Below, one piece after another: positions 53,194 to 62,616 of a stretch of DNA of 64,000 nt. The position numbers were made by a program, and so were the translations under genes. The stretch is from Sulfurimonas autotrophica DSM 16294 (GTDB lineage: Bacteria; Campylobacterota; Campylobacteria; Campylobacterales; Sulfurimonadaceae): the NCBI RefSeq assembly GCF_000147355.1, contig NC_014506.1, forward strand, positions 124,001-188,000, read 5' to 3'. How positions within the stretch are numbered: the stretch's first letter is position 1; every line of letters begins with the position of its first letter. A model generated the notes under the pieces. It did not search any database, was not told the origin of the DNA, and saw only the letters and a list, made by a program, of their open reading frames with translations.

Positions 53194-53592
53194 TTAATCT
53201 ATGTTCTTAGTTTTGCAAAATCTTTCGATATATTTGCGATTGAAGTAGTTGCGTTTATGCACAATATATTGATTAAGATACAAAGCAATTTTTGAATAGC
53301 TACTACCATTATTACGCATAGTTTTTATTAGCTCTTCTTGTGCTAAAGCAGTCCTGTATTTTTTAAATTTTAGCTTTTTTCTTTGCTCTTTTAGAGCAGC
53401 TTCTTTTTGCTCATTTTGCTTGAGAGTTGGAGTATAAATAGAATTAGAAAAAGCAGTGAGTTTGTTGTCGCAACCATACTTAATTTGAAGCTCAAAACTG
53501 TTCAAAATAATCATAATTTCTTCTTGAGCTTCTAGCTCAGTTTTATCAGAAATTCGATTATATAAGACCTCAATTGCTTTCTTAATTTTCAT
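53194..53592 (-). CDS. Small basic protein after the recombinase gene
   Basis: A 132-aa lysine-rich protein. The C-terminal part (TMRNNGSSYSKIALYLNQ, then NRKYIERFCKT) looks like a helix-turn-helix of the resolvase/recombinase-associated kind, preceded by a coiled-coil-like KEAALKEQRKKLKFKKY. It starts 10 bp after the tyrosine recombinase stop, so it is probably in the same operon and may be a DNA-binding accessory factor. Confidence 0.6.
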   Translation of the reverse strand: MKIKKAIEVLYNRISDKTELEAQEEIMIILNSFELQIKYGCDNKLTAFSNSIYTPTLKQNEQKEAALKEQRKKLKFKKYRTALAQEELIKTMRNNGSSYSKIALYLNQYIVHKRNYFNRKYIERFCKTKNID

Positions 53593-53602
53593 GCTATTTT
53601 TA

Positions 53603-54502
53603 TTACTTTAGATAGTGTTTTGTGATTTCAATGCGATGGTGACCAAGCTCAAAACTTACTCTTGCAAGTGCTTCTTTATAGCTCATTTTTTCTTGATATC
53701 TCGACATTTGTGATTGTGCATAATTGTATCTTAGCCCATGTGTTCCAGTCCATTTTTCTCCGGCTTTTGCTACACTGTTTTTTAAGTCTTTTAAATAAGT
53801 ATTGTAGCCTTGATAGTATGATCCATGTGCTTTTATCTCTTGTGTTATTTGATTAAATAAAACAGATGACAATTTTACATCTCTTTCATAACCTCCCTTA
53901 CCTTGTATTCTGATTGTATTGTTGTTAAGTAGTTGACTAGGTCTAATTAGAGTAGCCTCGCTAACCCTTAAGCCATGTTTTAATTGCAGTTGATAACCTA
54001 TTCTAGATTTTATTGACATATCACTTTTGAAAGATGCAGGGTTAATATATGCACGATTTATATGCTTTGATCTCACAGCAAACTGATTTATGTTTTTTCG
54101 AGCTTGCTTTAAATCTTCATGTGTAAATTGATTATTATGTGATTTTAGTTTATTCGGTATTTTTGATAGACCTACTTTAATTTTGGCTATATTACTAATG
54201 TAGGAACTTATACTATTCCTGACAAGTCCATCTTCTATTTTATCATTTACATATGCTAATACCACTTCCCCAGTTATTGCTTGCATATCCTTGATCTTAA
54301 AATTCTTTTTAGAATATGTTAGCAGTTCTTTTGCGATGCGTTTAGTTTCATCTTTCCATGAATAACCGTGAACATTCTCACTTACTTTATGCCCATTATG
54401 TCCACGATAGTCACTATTTGCTCTAGTCTCTCCTTTTGAAGTGTATAGCCCATCTATTTTACTCCATAGCTGATTAACTTGATTGTTTACACTACCTCTC
54501 AT
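53603..54502 (-). CDS. Second tyrosine recombinase
   Basis: A 299-aa protein from the ATG at 54502; an earlier start at 54604 would overlap the upstream gene by over 100 bp and adds an unlike N-terminus. Catalytic blocks: LKHGLRVSEATLI (first Arg), TGTHGLRYNYAQS (HxxR), FELGHHRIEITKHYL (His and terminal Tyr). The core-binding domain (ITGEVVLAYVNDKIEDG) comes before. It ends right at the nucleophile, which is unusually short at the C-terminus. Likely acts on element DNA, perhaps in the neighbouring gene-free region. Confidence 0.85.
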   Translation of the reverse strand: MRGSVNNQVNQLWSKIDGLYTSKGETRANSDYRGHNGHKVSENVHGYSWKDETKRIAKELLTYSKKNFKIKDMQAITGEVVLAYVNDKIEDGLVRNSISSYISNIAKIKVGLSKIPNKLKSHNNQFTHEDLKQARKNINQFAVRSKHINRAYINPASFKSDMSIKSRIGYQLQLKHGLRVSEATLIRPSQLLNNNTIRIQGKGGYERDVKLSSVLFNQITQEIKAHGSYYQGYNTYLKDLKNSVAKAGEKWTGTHGLRYNYAQSQMSRYQEKMSYKEALARVSFELGHHRIEITKHYLK

Positions 54503-54890
54503 AACCAGTAAGCTCGTTGAATGTACATTTAGAGAGAATTTTGTTAAGAATTTTAGTGATAATTCGGCACTCGTACTTTTCAAAAAAGTATTTTTTATCA
54601 TCAACTATCACTCTAAGGAAATGTTGATCTTGTTGTGAAACGATTTTAGCTGCATAACCACCTTTAGACCCTCTTGCATCTTTATAGTCAAGCTGATACT
54701 CTTTGTCTATATGTAGTTGATTAGAAACAAATGCACTCAGCAACTCAACAAAGTTATATATCTGAGTTCCATCTGTTATCTTGCTATCTCCATTTTTTAG
54801 AGTTTCAAATACAAACAGTGTCGAGTGCTTAGAATTTCCCGGTGTTGGTAGTACCTCTGCACTTAGGTCCTTATAGATTTTTATTTTCAT
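54492..54890 (-). CDS. Unknown protein before the recombinase gene
   Basis: A 132-aa protein with a beta-rich N-terminal half (STLFVFETLKNGDSKI, FLRVIVDDKKYFFEKY). No known motif. It overlaps the recombinase ATG by 11 bp and follows the 54892-55281 gene after one base, so it sits inside a four-gene operon. Confidence 0.6.
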   Translation of the reverse strand: MKIKIYKDLSAEVLPTPGNSKHSTLFVFETLKNGDSKITDGTQIYNFVELLSAFVSNQLHIDKEYQLDYKDARGSKGGYAAKIVSQQDQHFLRVIVDDKKYFFEKYECRIITKILNKILSKCTFNELTGYER

Positions 54891-54891
54891 T

Positions 54892-55281
54892 TTATACTTC
54901 TTTTGTGTAGTCTGGATATTCTATTTTATTTTTTATTTCAGCAAGTGTGTATACTGGAGCAATACCTATCAGATTTTCAATTCCAATGAATGCCACTTTT
55001 CTGTCCCCAAAAAATTCAACGCCATCAACTATAAATGCAGTTGGGCATATATGTGCATCGCATATACTTACAGTTGTGTAGTTTTTAGAAATATTTATAC
55101 TTGTTGATGAACAACCACCGCCACTACCATCTTCATACTTTTCAGCTTCTTTGTACTTTGTCACATCTAGTATTTTGGCTAAATTTTCTAGCTTGCCGTC
55201 AAACTCTATTTCCTCTAACTTAACATCTATATCGTACCCATTAGGTAGATTGTATTCCATCGTTGCTACTACAATTTTCAT
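54892..55281 (-). CDS. Unknown cysteine-containing protein
   Basis: A 129-aa acidic protein with GGGCSSTSINIS and VSICDAHICPTAFIVDG; three of its cysteines (in GGGC, SIC and HIC) could bind metal. An AAAAGGAAAA site precedes the ATG. No family recognised. It is followed at once by the 132-aa gene. Confidence 0.6.
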   Translation of the reverse strand: MKIVVATMEYNLPNGYDIDVKLEEIEFDGKLENLAKILDVTKYKEAEKYEDGSGGGCSSTSINISKNYTTVSICDAHICPTAFIVDGVEFFGDRKVAFIGIENLIGIAPVYTLAEIKNKIEYPDYTKEV

Positions 55282-55283
55282 AT

Positions 55284-55379
55284 CTATTTTCCTTTTTTTA
55301 GTTTGAATATATTTCTGATACCTGGTGTAAATATCGCACCTACTAATTCATACTCTTGATTTTTATCGTTTAAACTCAT
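55284..55379 (-). CDS. Possible 31-residue protein
   Basis: A short frame from the ATG at 55379, with AAAGG 9 nt upstream, ending 2 bp before the start of the next gene. The peptide reads NDKNQEYELVGAIFTP then GIRNIFKLKKGK. Good spacing to both neighbours and a ribosome site favour it, but length makes it uncertain. Confidence 0.4.
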   Translation of the reverse strand: MSLNDKNQEYELVGAIFTPGIRNIFKLKKGK

Positions 55380-55435
55380 TTTTCAACCTTTAACTTTAGG
55401 GTGTTGTTTAAACTTCCTAGCTATAATTCGATTAT

Positions 55436-55471
55436 GTAGGGAAGTCGGCTTTGATCGGAGGACTTCTCTAC
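55436..55471 (-). repeat. 11-bp hairpin downstream of traG-like gene
   Basis: GTAGGGAAGTC (55436-55446) pairs with GACTTCTCTAC (55461-55471), with one G-T wobble, around a 14-nt loop. It lies 28 bp after the traG-like stop. No T-run follows in the minus direction, so an mRNA-stabilising or Rho-assisted end is more likely than a classical terminator. Confidence 0.45.
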
Positions 55472-55498
55472 TCTCTTATGTTTCCATAACTTTACTCC

Positions 55499-58400
55499 TT
55501 ATTTTTCATTTCTATCAGCATCCATAAGTCTCTCAACCGCCGCTTGAATACCCTCAGAGGTCTCTTGGTTAAATTCTGTACCTAGAGCTATATCTTCTTG
55601 AATTCTTAGAGATTCTGCACTTGTGTCATTTCTAAAGAGAGTATCGTTTTTATTCGCTCCGTATATCTCTTGTCCTGCTGCATTAGTACTGAAGCCAGTT
55701 GATGTACTAATCGCTTGTTGCGTGTTAAATCCACTTGGAGTTGAGAATGCGGTTTGAACATGTTGTGGAACTGTAGATACAGGCTGAACACCTTTAACCC
55801 ATGATGGAGTAGTAAATCCATTACTATTAGATTTGAATTGTGCTTGCATCTGTTTTAGCTCATCCCCACCATAAGATGAATCTCCTAAGCTTGTACCAGA
55901 TGCATGTGCTATAGGATCAACTGCATCCATTATGTCTGATGCTGTCGCACTTACACTTCCTAGTGCCATAGCACCAGCACTCATTGCAATTTTTGTTTTC
56001 CACGAACCACCGCCATCCCAAACATTACTTAAAGCACTCATTCTTTTCTCGAAGAAACCTTTCTCGCTAGGTACCTGTAAGTTAGGTTTAGTATTTGCTT
56101 CTATCCTCTTCATATGTGCATCTTGCATTGCATTAATCTCCATAGCTTGACGACTTGCTACATTTGGATTATCTGGATTAAGTGCATTTTGTTGAGCATG
56201 AGTAGCTTTTAACTTATCCATATCAGAGTTATATTTTGTATCTTGATTTAAAATCTGTTCTTTTTTAAATTGTGCACCTATTTGTTCTGAAATTGATGGC
56301 TTGATACCTTGTTCAGATTTCGGTATAATAGTATTAGAATTTATATCAGGAGACTTTTTATGACTCACATCATTTTGATTGCTGTTGCTACTGCTATTGG
56401 CATTTTCGTTGGAGGTCTGGTTCTTTTCGGTGGATATGGTTTCATCCAGGGACTCAGAGGTAAAACCACTTCTTAGATTTTTACCTTTTTCATTTAGACT
56501 ATTTTTTGCATTATCCCATCCAGCTTTAATAAATCCTTTTTTATAATTAGGGTTGTCTTTCATAGCAACTTTGCCATTTCTAGTAACCTCACCATTTTCA
56601 TTAACACCAAAACCTTTCCCATTTGAATCAATAAATCCACCATTGCCATCAGGTTTTGCTCCATGCATATCTTCCATTTTCATAGGTATTTTCTCTGATG
56701 CTATATGTTTAGAATACTGATTAGCTGTTGCTAATCCTGCTGCTCCCATTGCTAACCCTACACCAACTGCACCAGCGAAACCACTTACGGAGTAATCAAG
56801 TTTAGAACCTCGTTCTGTACTATCTAAAGATGTTCCGGTAATTCTAGTGTTTCCATCCATATCTCTATCTATATTCATACTTGTTCCGGCTATTTGCACT
56901 TGCTTATCTCTTCCCATGTCTCCAGAGTTTAGAACTGCCATTGCATCAGAGAATTTTGTTCCTGTAGCTACTTTAATTGAGCCATCCTCCATTGTTTTAA
57001 CTAATCCTGCTCGCTCCATTTGATCCAGGGCTTGTGCTTCTTTCTCATCAGCTTGTTCACCTTCATATCCTTTTCTTGACATCATTAGTGCTTTTTTAAC
57101 TAATCCATTATTAGCTTCTTGATCTTCATCGAGTAGCATCTTCGCTTTATCTTTGCTAGCCTGTTGACTTGCCGTTTTTGCTTGACTCTCAGCAAATTGT
57201 TCTGGACTATCAAACTTTCCTGTAGTAGCTATATCAGCAGCAGTCTTACCACCGGCTAAAGTACCAGCAGTTTTTGCAAGTTTATCAGTAGCACTAGCAA
57301 GATCTTTAATACTAGAATCTAGCCCATCTTTAGCACCGGCTTGTTTTAGTTGGCTATCGAGTACTTCCTCTTGAGTTTTTGCTTTTACAGATGATTCTGT
57401 TGCATCTACTTTAACAGCACCCTCTACTCCGCCTTGTGCACCTAGCTTAGATTGTGTACTTTGTTGGCTACTCATTTCTCCATACATTGCATTTTGAGAA
57501 TAATTTACTCCGGCAATTTTATTTTGGTCTATTCCTATTGCTTGACCTAGTTGAGCATCTAGCTTAGATTGGTCTATACTATCTGTTACATCACTTAAGC
57601 TTCTACTCACTCCACCTGTTTGGTTTGCTTCATCTAACATATCCAACATTGCTTGTTTCTTTTGGGGATCTTTTTCATTCAATGCAGCATCAAATAAATC
57701 ACTTCTATCTTTAGAGGACATCTGCATCATTTTTTTACTATCAAGATTACTACCATAATCATCTCTTAGGTTATCGGCATGAGTTGCAGAGCTTATACCT
57801 TTTTCTTGAGCAGCTGTTACCATATCTTTGATTGCACCATCCAAACTACCATGTTTCATTATTTCAGCATGTGTTGAATCAATACCACCAAACTCTTGTA
57901 CTGCCGCATTGTCTTGCAATTTTGACATGGTTTTAATATCATCACCAGTAGCAGTTCTTTTATCCCATTCTTCACCAACACCCAAAAGAGAGTTTTCAGA
58001 TTTTCTTCCGGCTTCTTCTGAGCCACTTGAAGCTTTCTTAAATGCATCATTAAGAGTACCTTTTTCAATATCAAGTGCATTATGAGCACCTTGGGCTTGT
58101 GTCTCTTTATGTACAGATGCTATTGCATTACCACTAGCAATACTGTCTTCGTTCCATTGAGTGTTCTTATTGTCCATATCACTAAGATCATCTCTTCTAT
58201 CCGCAACTTTAGAAACAGTTTTAGCAGCTATGTGTCCATCTTGAAGTGCTGTAGATAAATAATCATCCATATTACCTACTTCACCGGCTCCTATCTGATT
58301 ATTAGCCTTTTGAGCAGAAGTCAAAGCAGCACCTTTTATAAGTGCTTCTGTTGCAGCATTACCGGCAAGTGTACCATCACTATTAAACGCACCAGTTTCA

Positions 58401-60487
58401 AGAAGTCCACGACCTGCTCCAACTTGATTAGCTACTGCGTTTGTAGCATTAGCTACTGTAGCACTAGCACTAGAGTCTAAATCAGATAGAGCAGCTGAAC
58501 CCATATCTTTACCGAACATTCCTATTGCTTGACCTTCACCAACTTTGCTAGTATCGTAACTTTCAGATTCACTTCTTAAGTCTGATGTCTTTTGAATCAT
58601 AGAACCCATAACCTCGCCATCTTCAAACGATACTGAGCCTGCGGTTTCCATACTTACACCACTTCCACCAAGTCCGGCTGTTTTATTAAAGCCTTGTGAT
58701 GATTGTACTGCTGAACCATGTATGAAGTTTTGAGCATTACCAGAGTGAAATATCTCCGAAGCTGCATTTGCATTTCCGATAGAAGATAGATTCTTCATCA
58801 TTTGGTTTTTAGCTTCAACTGCACTCATGTTTGATGGTTTAGTAAAGCCCTCATTAGTCAACCATGAAGAAGCATCTCTTTCATTTTTAGCATCATCAAG
58901 CATTTGCTTATCGATTTCTTGTTGTGCATCTCTATCTACAAGTGTGTCTTTAGCATCTGCTGCTACATTACCTCTAAACGCACCAGTTACTCCACTAATA
59001 CCTGCGGCTAAACCTTTTGTTTCTCCATAGAAAATAGCTGCTGTCACAAAAGGTACAGATATAACACCAATGATACCGGCTAGACCTGCCATATCTGCTT
59101 GTTGATACATAAACTCACTTATCTGAGTAGAACCAAACGGCATACCGGCATAACTTACTATTGCTTGTTGAGCGTTTTGAGCAGTGTAGTAAGAGATAAT
59201 ATTACTTACCAGGGCAAGTGATACTAGATTGAAGTTCATAGCGATATAGCCCATGAAAAAGTTAGCAACACCTTTAAAAGCATTAAAGCCCATAAATGTC
59301 ATAACTATAATCATTAAAGGAAAAATTCCCAACATCAACATCATAATAATAAAAACAGCATTAGGTAACATACGAGCCATCCACTCATACTTAGCTAATC
59401 CTTCAGTTCTTAAATTTGCGATTGTTTTCTCAATGGCTATTTCTGTCGCCATAGCAACACCATCAACACCGATACCATCTGTACTTAAATCTTTTGCTAA
59501 TGCTCTTGTAGCAGCACCTGTTATCATAGCCTTGCGAATATTACCAACTACAGTTTGCTGTACTCCTGCGTTCTCTCTCCATGCTTCATTAAAAGTTGCA
59601 CTAGATGTATCTACATTTGGAAAATTCCCTTGCAGAACATCTCCAAAATCACTCTCTAGTGTTGATGCTACACCACTTACATAGGTAGTATAGAGATTTG
59701 CACATGTATCACTTACCTCTGTAACACCCGTTGCATCTGTAAAAGTTACTCGCACATTACCAATATTCCCATCAAAATTAGCCGGATCATACATCTCTGG
59801 AAATGTCTTACTCGGTTTTATTAATTTTTGATGATTAGATGGTACTTTGAGTGCTTCAATTACTAAACATTGATGTACATACTGTTGCATGTTATAAACA
59901 TCACTACTTGAATTGACATCAAGGTTATTGAATGTTCCTAGTATTAATGCTTCCTGAGAGATATGTGACATCTCTTGAAAACCTAAAGTTGAAAACTTAC
60001 TACCAGTGCTTGTTGCATCCCAACTATTGTCAGTTAAATCAATAAAGAGAGAAACCAACATAGAAGAACTAGCAGGAATAAAAGCAATCATATAAGGAAC
60101 ATTATCGACTTTACGATATCCACCGTCTGGTACGGAGTAGTTGATTAAGCCTTTATCTACACGTAGATCTGTAATATGTACATTAACTGTAGGAACGAAG
60201 AAAAGAGCATAAAGAGTGATAGGAGCAAATAGAGCTTTGATTATCTCATTGTAATCTCCATCTTTTACTTTCCAACCTGAGATAACTATTGCCATTGTAA
60301 CACCGATACTGATGATTATTTGTGGTGTTGGAGAGTTTACTATGGTGTTAATAAACTCGTAAATTTTAGCTATAGCGGTAACATCACCATATACATATAT
60401 TGGGAATGCATTAACCCATGTAATTTCTGCGGCATTAAGATTAACACCGCATAGAAGTAGCATTAAAATAAATAGTTTATTTTTCAT
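55499..60487 (-). CDS. TraG-like mating-pair stabilisation / entry-exclusion protein
   Basis: A 1662-aa protein. Residues 1-19 are a signal peptide (cleavage near LNA/AEI). TM segments occur around 50-115 and 370-500, and the N-terminal 480 residues look like the TraG_N domain of F-type conjugation (for example ITWVNAFPIYVYGD, VPYMIAFIPASSS). The remaining about 1150 residues are hydrophilic, Ala/Asp/Ser/Lys-rich and helical. F TraG is about 940 aa, so this C-terminal part is greatly extended. In F the N-terminus aids pilus assembly and the C-terminus enters the recipient membrane contact for exclusion. It is the last gene of the tra unit. Confidence 0.8.
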   Translation of the reverse strand: MKNKLFILMLLLCGVNLNAAEITWVNAFPIYVYGDVTAIAKIYEFINTIVNSPTPQIIISIGVTMAIVISGWKVKDGDYNEIIKALFAPITLYALFFVPTVNVHITDLRVDKGLINYSVPDGGYRKVDNVPYMIAFIPASSSMLVSLFIDLTDNSWDATSTGSKFSTLGFQEMSHISQEALILGTFNNLDVNSSSDVYNMQQYVHQCLVIEALKVPSNHQKLIKPSKTFPEMYDPANFDGNIGNVRVTFTDATGVTEVSDTCANLYTTYVSGVASTLESDFGDVLQGNFPNVDTSSATFNEAWRENAGVQQTVVGNIRKAMITGAATRALAKDLSTDGIGVDGVAMATEIAIEKTIANLRTEGLAKYEWMARMLPNAVFIIMMLMLGIFPLMIIVMTFMGFNAFKGVANFFMGYIAMNFNLVSLALVSNIISYYTAQNAQQAIVSYAGMPFGSTQISEFMYQQADMAGLAGIIGVISVPFVTAAIFYGETKGLAAGISGVTGAFRGNVAADAKDTLVDRDAQQEIDKQMLDDAKNERDASSWLTNEGFTKPSNMSAVEAKNQMMKNLSSIGNANAASEIFHSGNAQNFIHGSAVQSSQGFNKTAGLGGSGVSMETAGSVSFEDGEVMGSMIQKTSDLRSESESYDTSKVGEGQAIGMFGKDMGSAALSDLDSSASATVANATNAVANQVGAGRGLLETGAFNSDGTLAGNAATEALIKGAALTSAQKANNQIGAGEVGNMDDYLSTALQDGHIAAKTVSKVADRRDDLSDMDNKNTQWNEDSIASGNAIASVHKETQAQGAHNALDIEKGTLNDAFKKASSGSEEAGRKSENSLLGVGEEWDKRTATGDDIKTMSKLQDNAAVQEFGGIDSTHAEIMKHGSLDGAIKDMVTAAQEKGISSATHADNLRDDYGSNLDSKKMMQMSSKDRSDLFDAALNEKDPQKKQAMLDMLDEANQTGGVSRSLSDVTDSIDQSKLDAQLGQAIGIDQNKIAGVNYSQNAMYGEMSSQQSTQSKLGAQGGVEGAVKVDATESSVKAKTQEEVLDSQLKQAGAKDGLDSSIKDLASATDKLAKTAGTLAGGKTAADIATTGKFDSPEQFAESQAKTASQQASKDKAKMLLDEDQEANNGLVKKALMMSRKGYEGEQADEKEAQALDQMERAGLVKTMEDGSIKVATGTKFSDAMAVLNSGDMGRDKQVQIAGTSMNIDRDMDGNTRITGTSLDSTERGSKLDYSVSGFAGAVGVGLAMGAAGLATANQYSKHIASEKIPMKMEDMHGAKPDGNGGFIDSNGKGFGVNENGEVTRNGKVAMKDNPNYKKGFIKAGWDNAKNSLNEKGKNLRSGFTSESLDETISTEKNQTSNENANSSSNSNQNDVSHKKSPDINSNTIIPKSEQGIKPSISEQIGAQFKKEQILNQDTKYNSDMDKLKATHAQQNALNPDNPNVASRQAMEINAMQDAHMKRIEANTKPNLQVPSEKGFFEKRMSALSNVWDGGGSWKTKIAMSAGAMALGSVSATASDIMDAVDPIAHASGTSLGDSSYGGDELKQMQAQFKSNSNGFTTPSWVKGVQPVSTVPQHVQTAFSTPSGFNTQQAISTSTGFSTNAAGQEIYGANKNDTLFRNDTSAESLRIQEDIALGTEFNQETSEGIQAAVERLMDADRNEK

Positions 60488-60710
60488 TTTTATGCTCTTT
60501 TATTTTTATATAAAGATTAGTAATAATCGCGATAGCTATAATTAAAATACTAAAATTAACCGTATACTGTAGTGTCTCAGGCTTTTGCAATATGATTAAT
60601 AACCACTGTTCAAATTTTTTAAATTGTGTACCAATATTTGGTGGTAATATATATAATATTGACAACAGTAGCACTACATAAACTATGTATATTTTTAAAA
60701 ACTTTTTCAT
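60477..60710 (-). CDS. Small two-span membrane protein between traN-like and traG-like genes
   Basis: A 77-aa protein with two membrane segments (IYIVYVVLLLSILYILPP and NFSILIIAIAIITNLYI) and a basic C-terminus. It overlaps both neighbours (4 and 11 bp), so it is an obligatory member of the transfer operon. No family recognised; small membrane partners of TraG/TraH type are common in F-like systems. Confidence 0.65.
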   Translation of the reverse strand: MKKFLKIYIVYVVLLLSILYILPPNIGTQFKKFEQWLLIILQKPETLQYTVNFSILIIAIAIITNLYIKIKEHKNEK

Positions 60711-62221
60711 CTCATTTCCTCTAAAATTCTCTCCGCATCTGAAGAGTCAATTAGCATATCTTCTCCACCAAATTTTTCTAAAAGAACATCTATGTATTCT
60801 CTTGTATCAATACACTTATGCGTAAACTGATATGCACCCATTCTCTCAGACAGTGTAGCATCAGCAGGAAGATTAACCCCATTAACACTCGAATCTAACT
60901 CATCCGGATCACATGCACTAAAACTGATAACCTCTAGCTCTTTTAAGGTAATATCCGTACAATGCTCCCAATCTTTCGCAAATTGAGCCTTAGATTGCTC
61001 TACTATAATACGTGTAGTTTTATCGTCATAGCAACAATATCTAAATCGCCTCTGATATGTATTCCAGGTCTTATCCCCTTCTTCAATAACTTCTATCAAA
61101 TGGCACATGTCATATTTCTTAGCATGATATGTTGCCTCGTGCCTTGATCCTTTTTCTTTTGCATCATCCAAATTATTACAAGTGTCAATACTTGATGAAA
61201 AACTATCATACATTTTTGAGAGTACCTGTGCAGCTAAGCCTACAAGGGGATTAATTGCACCCAAAGCCATTAAAGCTAGGTTTTTAGCAGATAATAGTGA
61301 ACTTGCATCATCCGATGAAGAGCTGCTACCACTTCCTGAATCCATGCCATTGACACAAGCCGCCAACTGTAATGTTGTCATTGCTGCTTTTATTTTCAAA
61401 GCTTTCTCTTTGGCATCTTTGGCGGCTTTTTGTGCTTCAGCAGAACTTAATCCTATTTTATTGACATCACCGGCGATAACTTTAAGAGTAAGTACTCCAG
61501 TTCCTACACCATCGATAATGACCATGTTGTCGACAATATCGGGATTATTATTAACCATCTCATTATATTCGTCCTCAGGGATTGTAAAAATATTTGTATC
61601 ATCATCTGCAACATCATTGCCCTCACAAATCTCATCTACTGGATCACATGGTTCTCCATCATCTTGATACTCTTCCATCATTTTTCCGGTGTCTAAGCCT
61701 GCCCTTGCCGCACATACTGCATATCTGGCGATTTGTTTTGCAGTCTCACTGGCAGCTTGTGTTCCAGTGGTAGCAAGTCCTCCACCGGCTCCACCACTAA
61801 CCGCAGATAAAGCAAATCCAGCAAGGACATAAGGATCACTCATCCAATCCCAATTGCCATCATCGGAGCCATCCATGCAGAGACCATGCCATCCACTCCA
61901 TAGACCGTTTATCTTATCGTAAGCTTGAGCAACACCAAGTACTTCGCCAATAGTTCCTTGAAAATTTTCTGACTCATAATAGATGTCATGTTTTAAACCA
62001 CTCACATTATAATCTTGATATTCCTCTTTCCAAGTCTTACAACTACCTATTTTTGTTGTAGTATCTGTACACTCAAAAGTAAACTCTTCTTTTGTGTAGA
62101 CTCTTTTACCGCTTACATCACCGGTGTAACCAAATGGTTGCGATGATACTATCCTGCAACTCTCCTTGGCATTTAGCACAAGAGCAAATGATATAATTAT
62201 GGTTATTATTTTTTTGTGCAT
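60707..62221 (-). CDS. TraN-like mating-pair stabilisation protein
   Basis: A 504-aa cysteine-rich exported protein. The signal peptide is residues 1-17 (KKIITIIISFALVLNA). The C-terminal block YQRRFRYCCYDDKTTRIIVEQ matches the TraN pattern CCF...LARIIQEQ, followed by a conserved-looking TLKELEVISFSACDPDEL. A Gly/Ala-rich middle (SAVSGGAGGGLATTG) may insert in the outer membrane. TraN contacts the recipient cell in F-type conjugation. The match is in the C-terminal half; the N-terminal half is novel. Confidence 0.7.
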   Translation of the reverse strand: MHKKIITIIISFALVLNAKESCRIVSSQPFGYTGDVSGKRVYTKEEFTFECTDTTTKIGSCKTWKEEYQDYNVSGLKHDIYYESENFQGTIGEVLGVAQAYDKINGLWSGWHGLCMDGSDDGNWDWMSDPYVLAGFALSAVSGGAGGGLATTGTQAASETAKQIARYAVCAARAGLDTGKMMEEYQDDGEPCDPVDEICEGNDVADDDTNIFTIPEDEYNEMVNNNPDIVDNMVIIDGVGTGVLTLKVIAGDVNKIGLSSAEAQKAAKDAKEKALKIKAAMTTLQLAACVNGMDSGSGSSSSSDDASSLLSAKNLALMALGAINPLVGLAAQVLSKMYDSFSSSIDTCNNLDDAKEKGSRHEATYHAKKYDMCHLIEVIEEGDKTWNTYQRRFRYCCYDDKTTRIIVEQSKAQFAKDWEHCTDITLKELEVISFSACDPDELDSSVNGVNLPADATLSERMGAYQFTHKCIDTREYIDVLLEKFGGEDMLIDSSDAERILEEMR

Positions 62222-62227
62222 TTTTAA

Positions 62228-62479
62228 TCACAGACTACGTCTGTATATTCTTTTTGCAGTGCCGTATTTATCGTTAGTCTCCAGTTCACCATCTATCATC
62301 ATCTGTCTAATTTTCTGTTCGCTGATTTTTGTAATTATGTGAGCTTGTTTTACTGTAACCAGTTCATCGTTCGGAGTATTCTCATTTAGAGTATTCTCAT
62401 TTAATTTTTTTTCTATTTTTCGTTGAACCAATAAAATCTCATTAAGTATATTACTATCAACTATAATTGCATTTTGCAT
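62228..62479 (-). CDS. Small helix-turn-helix protein leading the transfer genes
   Basis: An 83-aa protein. The C-terminal half, LVTVKQAHIITKISEQKIRQ then MMIDGELETNDKYGTAKRIYR, is an excisionase/MerR-like winged helix (DeoR-like DNA binding of the kind ...vkeaa.i...s...ir..i..G.l). A short repeat NENTLNENTPNDE precedes it. It is 6 bp before the traN-like gene. It may regulate the transfer operon or excision; the repeats at 62505-62600 are candidate sites. Confidence 0.75.
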   Translation of the reverse strand: MQNAIIVDSNILNEILLVQRKIEKKLNENTLNENTPNDELVTVKQAHIITKISEQKIRQMMIDGELETNDKYGTAKRIYRRSL

Positions 62480-62504
62480 ATTTTATCCTCTTGTGTTATA
62501 CTAC

Positions 62505-62600
62505 TTAGTATCATATATTGTATGTTAGTATTATATATTGTATAGATAATAAAGTCAAGGATTTAGTATAATTTATAATACTATTATCTTATATATTGTA
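62505..62600. repeat. Iteron-like repeats between divergent genes
   Basis: TTAGTATCATATATTGTA (62505-62522) and TTAGTATTATATATTGTA (62525-62542) match at 17 of 18 bases with a 20-bp period, and a third partial copy TTATATATTGTA is at 62589-62600. Between them TAGTAT...ATACTA (62563-62582) forms an inverted repeat. They lie between the transfer regulator (minus) and 62617 (plus), in very AT-rich DNA. Operators or iterons of a replication origin are the likely reading. Confidence 0.6.
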
Positions 62601-62616
62601 CTTTTAAAGGATTAAA

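Noticed and set aside
61182-61667. 161-residue plus-strand frame opposite the traN-like gene
   Set aside because: It mirrors the Ala/Ser-rich traN-like codons and has no start signals.
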